The notes under the pieces: generated by a model | Databases searched by the model: none | What the model was told of the DNA's origin: nothing | Seen by the model: only the letters and a program-made list of their open reading frames with translations | Shown: in pieces, positions 7,686 through 16,586 of the stretch | Position numbering within the stretch: the stretch's first letter is position 1 | Layout: every line of letters starts with the position of its first letter | Origin: Flavobacterium aquatile LMG 4008 = ATCC 11947 | GTDB taxonomy: Bacteria > Bacteroidota > Bacteroidia > Flavobacteriales > Flavobacteriaceae | NCBI RefSeq assembly: GCF_000757385.1 | Contig: NZ_JRHH01000005.1 | Location: 372,001 to 436,000 of the forward strand | DNA length: 64,000 nucleotides | Direction of reading: 5' to 3' | Program-made: the position numbers and the translations under genes

Positions 7686-8510
7686 ATGGCGATACCATAT
7701 ATGACCGTTTACAAATCAAATTTAGCATATATGAAAAAGAATTCTTCTATGACAGCACTTATTTTAGCGTTTATTGGTTTTGCTTTGATTTCGGGCGCAC
7801 TATTTTCGTTGTATCGTTCTAGTAGCGATGTCGAAGTTGTTGAGGAAAAAAGCGAGACTGAAATTGATATTGCCAATAAAAAGATTGATGTTTTAAGCGA
7901 TGAAATTCAAGAAACCAAAGAGCAAATTATAGAATCTGAATATAAACAAGACGATTTTAAACAAGAAATAATTACTCAAATTGCAGGTCAAAATATTCCA
8001 ATAATCGAAATAAAAGATACCGATCTTGGCGAAGGTTCAGATGGTTATGATGAGTTGGAAAGCAAGAAAAAAGGTCAGCGAATGATGTACAACCATCAGT
8101 TAAAATTTTCACTAATGAATGTTGGAAAATTTTCATTGAAAGAAGTGATTTTCTCCATCAAAGACATTTATAATGATCCGAAAGAAGGAAAAAATAAAAA
8201 GAAAAAACCCAGCGAATACAATTACATGGGTAGAACATTTGACAACGAAGATGTTGGTGCTTATAATAATATTGAGGTGAATACTCTAAATTTAAAATCG
8301 AAAAAGTTACTGTACATATGTAATTTACCAACAAGTTTTGGAGTAGGAGATTATTATTTTGATATCATAATCGAATGGAATAATGGTTTTTATCAAATGC
8401 ACGTTGACATTGAAGAGCTAAACGGAAAACTAAAATACCGTTACCAATTTTATGATGTTGAAGGTAAGCCAATTGATTTAAGAAATTTAGAAGAAAATAT
8501 TAGTGCATAA
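7686..8510 (+). CDS. membrane-anchored protein of unknown function
   Basis: This 274-residue protein is not recognised. It has one N-terminal membrane helix (about residues 22-44, ALILAFIGFALISGALFSLY), a charged coiled-coil-like stretch (about 50-95), and then a C-terminal beta-rich domain with the Lys-rich patch EGKNKKKKPSE. The topology is probably a short cytoplasmic N-terminus with the bulk in the periplasm. The start is uncertain: MKKNSSMTAL at residue 16 (position 7731) gives a more usual signal-anchor start. It is a single gene sharing a bidirectional terminator with the convergent NifU gene. Confidence 0.65.
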   Translation: MAIPYMTVYKSNLAYMKKNSSMTALILAFIGFALISGALFSLYRSSSDVEVVEEKSETEIDIANKKIDVLSDEIQETKEQIIESEYKQDDFKQEIITQIAGQNIPIIEIKDTDLGEGSDGYDELESKKKGQRMMYNHQLKFSLMNVGKFSLKEVIFSIKDIYNDPKEGKNKKKKPSEYNYMGRTFDNEDVGAYNNIEVNTLNLKSKKLLYICNLPTSFGVGDYYFDIIIEWNNGFYQMHVDIEELNGKLKYRYQFYDVEGKPIDLRNLEENISA

Positions 8511-8539
8511 AAAAATCCCTTATTTTGTAAGGGATTTTT
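8511..8539. terminator. bidirectional terminator
   Basis: Perfect 12-bp arms AAAAATCCCTTA and TAAGGGATTTTT with a five-base loop, placed between two convergent genes. A-rich and T-rich flanks allow use in both directions. Confidence 0.88.
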
Positions 8540-8550
8540 TAGTTTTTAGT

Positions 8551-9447
8551 TTAAGCGTTTAACGCTTCAACAATTATATCTTTATCGTTGAGCATGTCTT
8601 TTAGCATGTTTTCGATTCCACTTTTTAATGTAAAAGTTGAGGATGGGCATCCGTTACACGAACCTTGAAGAATAACTTTTACACGTTTGCTTTCTTCATC
8701 ATAAGAATCAAATAAAATATTTCCACCATCGGCAGCGACCGCAGGTTTCACATATTCTTCTAAAATATTTATGATTTGTTGCGAGGTTGTGTCTAAATTA
8801 TCAAAATTCTTTATTTGCTGTTTGTCTTGATTTGCATCTTGAACAATTAGGGTTTCATCAACAACAATTCCACCATTTTCGATATATTGTTTAATGAATG
8901 TTCTTATTTCTAGCGTGATTTCCTCCCAATTTGCAAGCTCATATTTAGTTACAGAAATGTAGTTCTCGTCAATAAAAATTTCCTTCACAAAGGAGAACTG
9001 AAATAATTCTTTTGCCAATGGCGAAGAAACCGTTTCGTCAATATTTTTAAATTCAACTGCAGTTTTTGTCAGTAATTTACTAACAACAAATTTTAGTGTT
9101 GACGGATTTGGAGTAGTCTCACCATAAACAGTGATTGCCGCTTTTTTTGGTTTAAAAACATCTTCAATTATTATCTTTGCGCCAGTGTTTACATAGTCTT
9201 CAATTTGCTCGGCAACAGCATCTTTAACGTCATTCCAATCTACAATACTAAACCTTTCAATAGCTATAAAATTACTTGAAATATAGACGGTTTTCACAAA
9301 TGGTAGATAGAATAATTGTTGCGCTAAAGGCGAGTTTTTTGCTTCGTCAATATTTTTAAATTCGAAACTTTCGTTTTGAGTAATAAAATCTGGGAATTCA
9401 AATTTAAGAATGGTAGGGTTTTGAGTTTCTTTTATTTTGATTTTCAT
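8551..9447 (-). CDS. NifU/Nfu-type Fe-S cluster carrier with duplicated N-domain
   Basis: A 298-residue iron-sulfur scaffold/carrier protein. Two tandem copies of the Nfu N-terminal domain are seen (residues about 8-90, starting NPTILKFEF, and about 112-195, starting NPSTLKFVV, each with an F-K-N-I-D-E and a SPLA motif). A C-terminal NifU domain follows (about 220-298) with the cluster-binding CNGCPSS and the preceding VKPAVAADGGNILF. In the family the CxxC pairs of a dimer bind one 4Fe-4S cluster for delivery to apo-enzymes. The N-domain duplication is visible in the sequence. Two overlapping TAnnTTTG boxes on the minus strand (9468-9484) lie just upstream of the ATG. Confidence 0.92.
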   Translation of the reverse strand: MKIKIKETQNPTILKFEFPDFITQNESFEFKNIDEAKNSPLAQQLFYLPFVKTVYISSNFIAIERFSIVDWNDVKDAVAEQIEDYVNTGAKIIIEDVFKPKKAAITVYGETTPNPSTLKFVVSKLLTKTAVEFKNIDETVSSPLAKELFQFSFVKEIFIDENYISVTKYELANWEEITLEIRTFIKQYIENGGIVVDETLIVQDANQDKQQIKNFDNLDTTSQQIINILEEYVKPAVAADGGNILFDSYDEESKRVKVILQGSCNGCPSSTFTLKSGIENMLKDMLNDKDIIVEALNA

Positions 9448-9499
9448 AGTATGGTATCATTTTTCTGCAAATTTAACAAAGATATTTTCTCGGAATGTT

Positions 9500-9507
9500 T
9501 ATATTTG
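9500..9507 (+). promoter_or_regulatory. minus-7 box of the large repeat-protein gene
   Basis: TATATTTG matches TAnnTTTG and lies about 70 bases upstream of the start codon. No clear TTG was found at the right distance, so confidence is moderate. Confidence 0.45.
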
Positions 9508-9578
9508 GACTTTTAAACAATTAATTAACACTTCCGTGTAATAATTTAACATTATTTTATCGGTAAAGCAAAAATTAT

Positions 9579-12500
9579 ATGAAAAGAATTCTACTATTAC
9601 TTTTGTTTGTGATTTGTAATATGTCTTATGGACAGCTTATAGTTGATAATACAACACAAACGCCGGCTCAGTTAGTCCAAAATGTTTTATTGGGTGCAGG
9701 AATTACTGTTTCTAACATCACTTTTAATGGTGCTCCTGCAAATACTATAAGTGATCAAGTTGGACATTTTACAAATGGAGTAACAACAAATATTGGAATT
9801 GATAGTGGTGTTATTTTATCAACAGGTAGAGCTATAGCAGCTATTGGACCAAATAATTCAGGTAGTACTACGTTGCCAACAACTACACCTATGGGCGGTG
9901 ATCCAGATTTAGCTGCTATTGCAACTGGTTCTATAAATACTAAAGCCATCTTGGAATTTGATTTTGTGCCTGTTGGGCAAAGTTTAAGTTTTAATTTCGT
10001 TTTTGGTTCAGAAGAGTATTTAGAATGGGTAGGTTCTTCATTTAATGATGTTTTCGGTTTCTTTTTGAGTGGTCCAGGCATTGCAGGTCCATACTCAAAT
10101 GGGGCTATTAACATTGCCCTTGTACCTTCTTCAACAACGCCTATATCTATTAATAATGTTAATGCCGCTTCAAATAATGCTTATTATGTTAATAATGGAA
10201 CTGGTGCAACACCTGCAATAAATCAAACAATTCAATATGATGGTTTTACCACAGTAATTGCTGCTTTAGGAAATGTTCAATGTGGACAAACATATCATAT
10301 TAAATTGGCTATTTCTAATGTTGGTGATAGTTCATTTGATTCTGCGGTTTTTTTACAAGCGCAAAGTTTTAATACAACTCCTTTAAATTTAGGACTTGAT
10401 CTTTTAACTAATAATGGACTTGCGCCATGTTCTAATGGATTAACTGGTGGAGCTCCTACAGTGGTTGATACTGGATTGGGCGTAACCGTTCCTCATGTTT
10501 GGACATTAGATGGAGTTGTTATTCCGGGAGAAACTGGTCCGGTTATTACGGTTACTTCTCCAGGATTATATTGTGTAACAGCGTATCCTTATGGTCCATC
10601 TTGTCCTGTTAGTGATTGCTTGGTGATTGAATTTTTGCCACCTTTACCTTTAAATCCCCCAAATAATCTTATAAAATGCGCAAACCCTTTTGATTTAACT
10701 GAAAACACACCAGTTGTTTTAAATGGTTTAAATCCTGCTAATTATGATGTTAATTATTTTATTACTTTAGCAAATGCTGAGGATTTCTTTTCTCCAATTG
10801 GTAACCCAGCAAATTATATAGGTACAGATGGTCAAACTATCTACATAAGAGTTGATGATTCGTCCGGAGCTGGTTGTTTTGAAATTCAGTCTTTTCAATT
10901 AATTCTTATTCCTCCACCAACACCACCAAATCCAGCAGATGTTACAGCATGTGATAGTTATACTTTACCAGTTTTACCAGCTAATGAAACGTATCATTCT
11001 GCATCTGGAGGTCTTCCTGCAACCGAAATTCCTGCAGGCACTGTTATAACTACTTCACAGACTATATACGTATATGCACAATCTGCAGCACCTGGTTGTA
11101 CATCCGAAGGTGATTTTGTAGTAACAATAATTACTGGAACACCACCCAACCCAGCAGACGTAACAGTATGCGGTAGTTATACATTACCAGCTTTACCAAC
11201 AGGAAGTACTTATCATTTTGCTTCAGGTGGAGCTGCAGGTACTTTAATTCCAGTTGGAACAGTTATTACGACTTCACAGGTAGTTTATGTATTTTCACAA
11301 TCAGCTACAACACCATCGTGTAGTGCAGAAGGTGATTTTGTAATTACAGTAAATACGGCACCAGCTACACCAACTCCAGCAGATGTAACAGCGTGTGATA
11401 GTTATGTTTTACCGGCATTGCCAGCAGGACAGACTTATCATTCGGTATCTGGCGGTAATCCAGCTTTAGAGATTCCATCAGGAACTTCTATTTCTACAAG
11501 TCAAACGATTTATATTTTTGCGCAATCGGGTACGGTTCCAAATTGTACAGCGGAAGGCGATTTTATAGTTACAATAAATGTTACACCAGCAACACCAAAT
11601 CCTGCAGATGTTACGGTTTGTAACAGTTATATTTTACCAGCATTGCCAGCAGGAAGTTCATATCATACATTGCCAAATGGAGGTGGAACTACATTACTTG
11701 CAGGACAATCAATAACTACAACACAAGTAATTTACGTTTTTTCACAAACAGGAACAACACCAAATTGTACTGCAGAAGGTGACTTTGTAGTTACCGTAAA
11801 TTATACGCCAGTTCCAGATAATCCTAATGATGTAACCTCATGTGGTAATTATGTTTTACCAGCTTTAACAGTTGGAAACTACTTTACAGGCACAAACGGA
11901 TCAGGTACGCCAATGTTTGCAGGAGATGTAATTACTACCAATCAAACGATTTATATTTATGCTCAAACGGCTACGGTTCCAAATTGTTCAGATGAGAATA
12001 GTTTTGATGTAACGATTATCACTGCACCAACAATTAACACACCAACGGATTATGTAGTATGTGATGATTCGTATAATAATGACGGAATATATAACAGTTT
12101 TGATTTTACCACTAAAAATAATGAGATTACTACTGATGGAACTTTAATTATTGGATATTATGAGACGTTAACTAATTCACAAACAGGATCAAATCCTTTA
12201 GTAAGTCCATATCAAAATATTAATCCAGGACTTCAAACCATCTATGTAGGAGTTTTCAATCCAGCTGCACCAGGTTGTAAAAGCTTTACACAATTTAATT
12301 TAATTGTAAATCCGTTACCGCTTGCTAATCCAGTAATTACAGATTATGAGTTGTGTGAGACTACAATTCCTGGAGATGGCGTTGAAATTTTCACATTAAA
12401 TACAAAAGATGTAGAAATAGCCAACGGACAAACCGGAGTTACTATAAACTATTATGATAATTTAACTGATGCAACGGCTAATAATACTGCTGCTGCATTG

Positions 12501-15500
12501 GCAAACTTGTACCAAAACACGACAGCAAATCAGCAACAAATTTGGATTAATATCAGTAATAATACTACAGGATGTAGTTCAGTAGGTACGTTTAATTTAG
12601 TAGTAAATCCATTACCAGCTGTTACCGCTCCAAACCCAATGTTTGAGTGTAGCAATGGATCTGCTATCCCATTAACAGCAGATTTTGATTTAACCTTAAA
12701 TAACGGAATTATTTCTGGTGGGAATCCGGGTGTTACAGTTACTTATTATGCAACGTTGCTTGATGCACAAAACGAAGTAAGTCCGCTTGCGATCCCATAT
12801 CAAAATATCTCTAACCCACAAACGATTTATGTACGTGTGGAGAACAATGCAACAGGATGTTTTGACACTACCACATTGGAACTTAATGTAACTCAAGGTC
12901 CAGTTGCCAATACACCAACACCACTTGAATATTGCGATCCAAATAATGATGGATTCGGTCCTTTTAACTTAACCGATGCTATCCCAGAAATAGTTGGCGG
13001 AGCAGTTCCGCCAGGAGTTCAGGTAAGCTTCTATGAAACAGCAACAGGCGCGCAATTAGGAGGAACTCAGAACTTATTGACCAGTCCTTATACTAATATC
13101 GATCCATGGACGCAAACCATTTATGTTAGAGTATTTTATACCTTAACCAATTGTGCCAATTTTGTAGAACTTCAATTAATTGTTAACCCAACTCCAGAGG
13201 CAACCGAGCCACAGCCTTACCATGAGTGTGATAACGATTATGATGGATTTACAATATTTGATTTAAGCACCATAGACGCAGAAGTATTAGGAGCAATAGA
13301 TCCAACAACACATACTGTTTCCTACTATACAACATTACAAGAAGCACAAGTAGGCGATCCAGCTACTGCTATTAGTAATCTAACAACTTATAATTCAGAC
13401 AACCAAACTATTTATGTTAGAGTGACTACTACAGCTACAGGATGTTTTGATATTGTAGCCTTACAATTGGTTGTAGATCCGTTACCAACATCGTCACAGC
13501 CAGCTTATGTGCCTTATAGTTTATGTGAAACTACAGCATTTGGAGTAGGATATGAGTCATTTGATTTATTATCACAAGTTCCAACAATATTAGCAGCTCA
13601 AACAGGCGTAGCAGTAACTTTCTACCCAAGTTTATTAGATGCACAAAATGGCACCAATGTAATTACAACATCTAGTTATGTAAATACAGCTATTTATGTT
13701 CAAACCTTAGGAATTAGATTAACAAATGAAGCGACAGGATGTTTTGTAGTTTCTACAATGGATATTCGAGTAGAACCATTACCAACTCCAATTACTCCAA
13801 TTACACCACCAACGCTTTGTGATGCAGATCAAGACGGATTTACCGATTTCGATTTAGATTCGTATACTGCAGAAATTCTTCAAGGTGCTGTTTATACTAT
13901 TACGTATCATGAAACAATAACAGATGCGCAAACTGGTGCTAATGCATTAACGAGTCCGTATACTAATATCAATCCGTTTGTACAAGTTATTTATGTATCA
14001 GCAGTAGATCCAATTACTGGTTGCCGTCAAACGATGCCGTTAACATTAAATGTAAATCCATCTCCACTGATGCCAAATTTGAATGATTTAACATTATGTG
14101 ATCAAACAGGTAATACACAAGATGGAATAACGGTATTTGATTTAACAATTCAAACACCAATAATTCTTGCAGCACAAACTTCGCCAGCAAGTAATTATAT
14201 GGTAACATATTATGTTACATTAGCCGATGCGCAAAATCAAGTTAATAATATAATAGACGTACTGACCTATAGTAACACGGTAAACGGACAAACGATTTGG
14301 GCGGTTGTACAACACAATACTACAGATTGTTTTATAATTGGTTCGTTCCAATTAAATGTAAACACACCATTATTGTTAACTACACCAGCACCACTTAGTG
14401 TTTGTGATAGCGATGCTATTCCAAATGATCAATTTACATCTTTCGATTTAACGATAAGAGATACGATGATTACTGGTGGATTGCCAGGATACACAGTTGC
14501 TTACTATCCAAGTTTGTTAGATGCACAAAACGGTACTAACGTAATTACACCAGCAACAAGTTATACTAATACTTCAGCAGCAGTTCAAACTTTGGGAGTT
14601 GTAGTAACATCACCACAAGGATGTACAAGCATCACTACATTAGACATTAGAGTATTGCCAATTCCAGTACCAAATACTAATCCGCCAGCTTTAGCACCAC
14701 AGTGTGATTACAACAATCCTGGTGATATGGTAGAAATATTTGATTTAACGGTTAATGAGGCTTACATTACCAATGGTGACCCAAGTTTAACGTTACATTA
14801 TTATCCAACACAACAAGACGCTATTGATCAAACTAACGAAATTATACCACCAACGGCTGCCTCGGTAGGAGGAAACGTTTGGATTAGAGTAGAGAACAAT
14901 AGAGTTGATTATTTAGGTAACAATTGTTATGTATTAGTAGAACAACCCTTAACAGTAAATCCTCTACCATCATTGGCGATTATCCCAGATTATCAAATTT
15001 GTGAAGAAGACGCTGTAACCAACGACGGATTTGAAGTATTTGATTTAACAAGTCAAGCAGCAGCATTATTGGCAAACAATCCAGTAACGACTCCAGCTAC
15101 AACGTACACGATGTCGTATTATACTGATGCGGCTTTAACGAATCAAATAACAAATCCAACGACATATACCAATACAAGTAATCCGCAAACTATTTATGTT
15201 GTAGCCACAAATGATACAACAGGATGTAGAAGTCAAGTAGGAAGTTTCAATATCTTGGTAAATCCAAAACCAGATATCGCTGCACCAACTACATTATTAA
15301 ATACATGTGATGGTGATGGTACTAATGATGGCTACTTTGCTTACCCATTAGATGGAGCAGTAACTACAGAGGTGTTAAACGGACAAGATCCATTGCAGTT
15401 TGCAGTAACGTTCTACGATACTGAGTACAATCCAGATGCAACACCACCGTTGTTGCCAACTTCAATTGCAGACTTAGCAGGTTATATGGGTTACACACAT

Positions 15501-16400
15501 ACCATTTGGGCAGTAGTAACTAACATTGCAACAGGATGTCAAAAAATTACAAGTTTTGGAGCAATTGTAGAGCAATTACCAGAGCCACAAATAACAACAG
15601 TTGATGATATCAATACTATTTGTGTTGACTTTACTGATAATGTTGTAGTGAGAACATTAACATTAACAGCGGTAAACAATACAGTTTATTTAGATCCAAC
15701 TACAATTCCAGCATTTGAATACCACTGGTTTGAAGATGGAGCAGAAGTAGCGGTAACTACAACGCCAAGTTACACTATTACACAACCATTAAACGATGGT
15801 GTATCAAGCAACTTTACGGTTCAAATGATTAACCAAACGGCACTTATGTGTGAGCAAACATCTGCTAACTTTGAAGTGTTGCAATCAGGTCAAGCCGAAA
15901 TTTTAAATGGAACAATAGGTTATACAGTAACTAATGCCTTTGCAGATAATCAAATAATCACAGTAACTGTTCAAGGATTTGGAACATACGAGTATAGTTT
16001 AGATGATGGACCACGCCAAGTGAGCAACGTGTTTGAAAATGTATCGTTAGGAACTCATACTATTACCGTTTGGGATACCGAAGGCGGACTAGATAACAGT
16101 TGTGATGCATTAGTAATCACCGATGTTCAAACGATTGATTACCCACATTATTTCACACCAAATGGAGATGGAATCCATGAGAATTGGAATATTGTAGGAT
16201 TAAGTGGTCAACCAAGCTCAAAAATTTATATATTTGACCGCTTTGGAAAACTAATAAAACAAATCAGTTCGACAAGCGACGGTTGGGATGGAACATTTAA
16301 CGGACAAATGATGCCATCAACCGATTATTGGTTTACCGTTGACTTTATGGAACAAGGAAAGTCAAAACAATTTAAAGCCCATTTTGCTTTGAAACGATAA
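9579..16400 (+). CDS. giant secreted repeat protein with type B T9SS/gliding C-terminal domain
   Basis: A 2273-residue cell-surface protein. The signal peptide ends at SYGQ. Residues about 25-265 form a choice-of-anchor L domain (with FGSEEYLEWVGSSFNDVFGF). An Ig-like segment follows, then one type-2 repeat (about 355-443), five type-1 repeats of about 74 residues each (PADVTACDSY, LPALP, TIYVYAQS and EGDFVVT cores), and twelve type-2 repeats of about 95 residues (CD...DGF..FDL, VTYY.TL.DAQ, QTIYVRV and TGC cores). Another Ig-like region and a C-terminal type B sorting domain complete it: YFTPNGDGIHENWNI, IYIFDRFGKLIKQI and GWDGTFNGQ. Such proteins leave through the type IX system and are adhesins or matrix proteins; the ligand here is unknown. 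Single gene with its own terminator. Confidence 0.92.
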   Translation: MKRILLLLLFVICNMSYGQLIVDNTTQTPAQLVQNVLLGAGITVSNITFNGAPANTISDQVGHFTNGVTTNIGIDSGVILSTGRAIAAIGPNNSGSTTLPTTTPMGGDPDLAAIATGSINTKAILEFDFVPVGQSLSFNFVFGSEEYLEWVGSSFNDVFGFFLSGPGIAGPYSNGAINIALVPSSTTPISINNVNAASNNAYYVNNGTGATPAINQTIQYDGFTTVIAALGNVQCGQTYHIKLAISNVGDSSFDSAVFLQAQSFNTTPLNLGLDLLTNNGLAPCSNGLTGGAPTVVDTGLGVTVPHVWTLDGVVIPGETGPVITVTSPGLYCVTAYPYGPSCPVSDCLVIEFLPPLPLNPPNNLIKCANPFDLTENTPVVLNGLNPANYDVNYFITLANAEDFFSPIGNPANYIGTDGQTIYIRVDDSSGAGCFEIQSFQLILIPPPTPPNPADVTACDSYTLPVLPANETYHSASGGLPATEIPAGTVITTSQTIYVYAQSAAPGCTSEGDFVVTIITGTPPNPADVTVCGSYTLPALPTGSTYHFASGGAAGTLIPVGTVITTSQVVYVFSQSATTPSCSAEGDFVITVNTAPATPTPADVTACDSYVLPALPAGQTYHSVSGGNPALEIPSGTSISTSQTIYIFAQSGTVPNCTAEGDFIVTINVTPATPNPADVTVCNSYILPALPAGSSYHTLPNGGGTTLLAGQSITTTQVIYVFSQTGTTPNCTAEGDFVVTVNYTPVPDNPNDVTSCGNYVLPALTVGNYFTGTNGSGTPMFAGDVITTNQTIYIYAQTATVPNCSDENSFDVTIITAPTINTPTDYVVCDDSYNNDGIYNSFDFTTKNNEITTDGTLIIGYYETLTNSQTGSNPLVSPYQNINPGLQTIYVGVFNPAAPGCKSFTQFNLIVNPLPLANPVITDYELCETTIPGDGVEIFTLNTKDVEIANGQTGVTINYYDNLTDATANNTAAALANLYQNTTANQQQIWINISNNTTGCSSVGTFNLVVNPLPAVTAPNPMFECSNGSAIPLTADFDLTLNNGIISGGNPGVTVTYYATLLDAQNEVSPLAIPYQNISNPQTIYVRVENNATGCFDTTTLELNVTQGPVANTPTPLEYCDPNNDGFGPFNLTDAIPEIVGGAVPPGVQVSFYETATGAQLGGTQNLLTSPYTNIDPWTQTIYVRVFYTLTNCANFVELQLIVNPTPEATEPQPYHECDNDYDGFTIFDLSTIDAEVLGAIDPTTHTVSYYTTLQEAQVGDPATAISNLTTYNSDNQTIYVRVTTTATGCFDIVALQLVVDPLPTSSQPAYVPYSLCETTAFGVGYESFDLLSQVPTILAAQTGVAVTFYPSLLDAQNGTNVITTSSYVNTAIYVQTLGIRLTNEATGCFVVSTMDIRVEPLPTPITPITPPTLCDADQDGFTDFDLDSYTAEILQGAVYTITYHETITDAQTGANALTSPYTNINPFVQVIYVSAVDPITGCRQTMPLTLNVNPSPLMPNLNDLTLCDQTGNTQDGITVFDLTIQTPIILAAQTSPASNYMVTYYVTLADAQNQVNNIIDVLTYSNTVNGQTIWAVVQHNTTDCFIIGSFQLNVNTPLLLTTPAPLSVCDSDAIPNDQFTSFDLTIRDTMITGGLPGYTVAYYPSLLDAQNGTNVITPATSYTNTSAAVQTLGVVVTSPQGCTSITTLDIRVLPIPVPNTNPPALAPQCDYNNPGDMVEIFDLTVNEAYITNGDPSLTLHYYPTQQDAIDQTNEIIPPTAASVGGNVWIRVENNRVDYLGNNCYVLVEQPLTVNPLPSLAIIPDYQICEEDAVTNDGFEVFDLTSQAAALLANNPVTTPATTYTMSYYTDAALTNQITNPTTYTNTSNPQTIYVVATNDTTGCRSQVGSFNILVNPKPDIAAPTTLLNTCDGDGTNDGYFAYPLDGAVTTEVLNGQDPLQFAVTFYDTEYNPDATPPLLPTSIADLAGYMGYTHTIWAVVTNIATGCQKITSFGAIVEQLPEPQITTVDDINTICVDFTDNVVVRTLTLTAVNNTVYLDPTTIPAFEYHWFEDGAEVAVTTTPSYTITQPLNDGVSSNFTVQMINQTALMCEQTSANFEVLQSGQAEILNGTIGYTVTNAFADNQIITVTVQGFGTYEYSLDDGPRQVSNVFENVSLGTHTITVWDTEGGLDNSCDALVITDVQTIDYPHYFTPNGDGIHENWNIVGLSGQPSSKIYIFDRFGKLIKQISSTSDGWDGTFNGQMMPSTDYWFTVDFMEQGKSKQFKAHFALKR
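10925..12030 (+). repeat. five tandem type-1 repeats inside the giant protein
   Basis: Five units of about 222 bases begin near 10925, 11147, 11371, 11594 and 11815. Each encodes a PADVT-type start, a single Cys, a LPALP-type segment and an EGDF-type or ENSF end. They are similar in protein and partly in DNA, suggesting recent tandem duplication. Confidence 0.75.
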
Positions 16401-16419
16401 TTAAAAGATAGATTAAGTA

Positions 16420-16452
16420 AAAACGGATTCTCAATTGAGAATCCGTTTTTTG
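16420..16452 (+). terminator. terminator of the giant protein gene
   Basis: Perfect palindrome with arms AAAACGGATTCTCAA and TTGAGAATCCGTTTT, followed by T's. It lies 20 bases after the stop codon. Confidence 0.85.
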
Positions 16453-16470
16453 TTATTATGGTTTGCTAAA

Positions 16471-16582
16471 TAGCCCTGATTGAAGTGGAAATAAAAAATG
16501 CTTTCATTGTATGAAGGCATTTTTTTATTGCAACGGAAAGCAGGAAAATGGAATGCATAAAATGCCCGAGACATTCGCTCCT
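16471..16582. repeat. intergenic structured repeat, copy B
   Basis: The modules TAGCCCTGATTGAAGTGGAA and TTGCAACGGAAAGCAGGAA flank a terminator-like hairpin (an A-rich arm with ATGC, then GCATTTTTTT), and the element closes with CGCTCC. It lies between two convergent genes. Modules are shared with the copies near 43.9 and 57.9 kb. Confidence 0.7.
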
Positions 16583-16586
16583 TATT

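Noticed and set aside
10925-12030. Regular tandem repeats resembling a CRISPR-like array
   Set aside because: The units are about 222 bases, coding and in frame, inside a surface protein gene.
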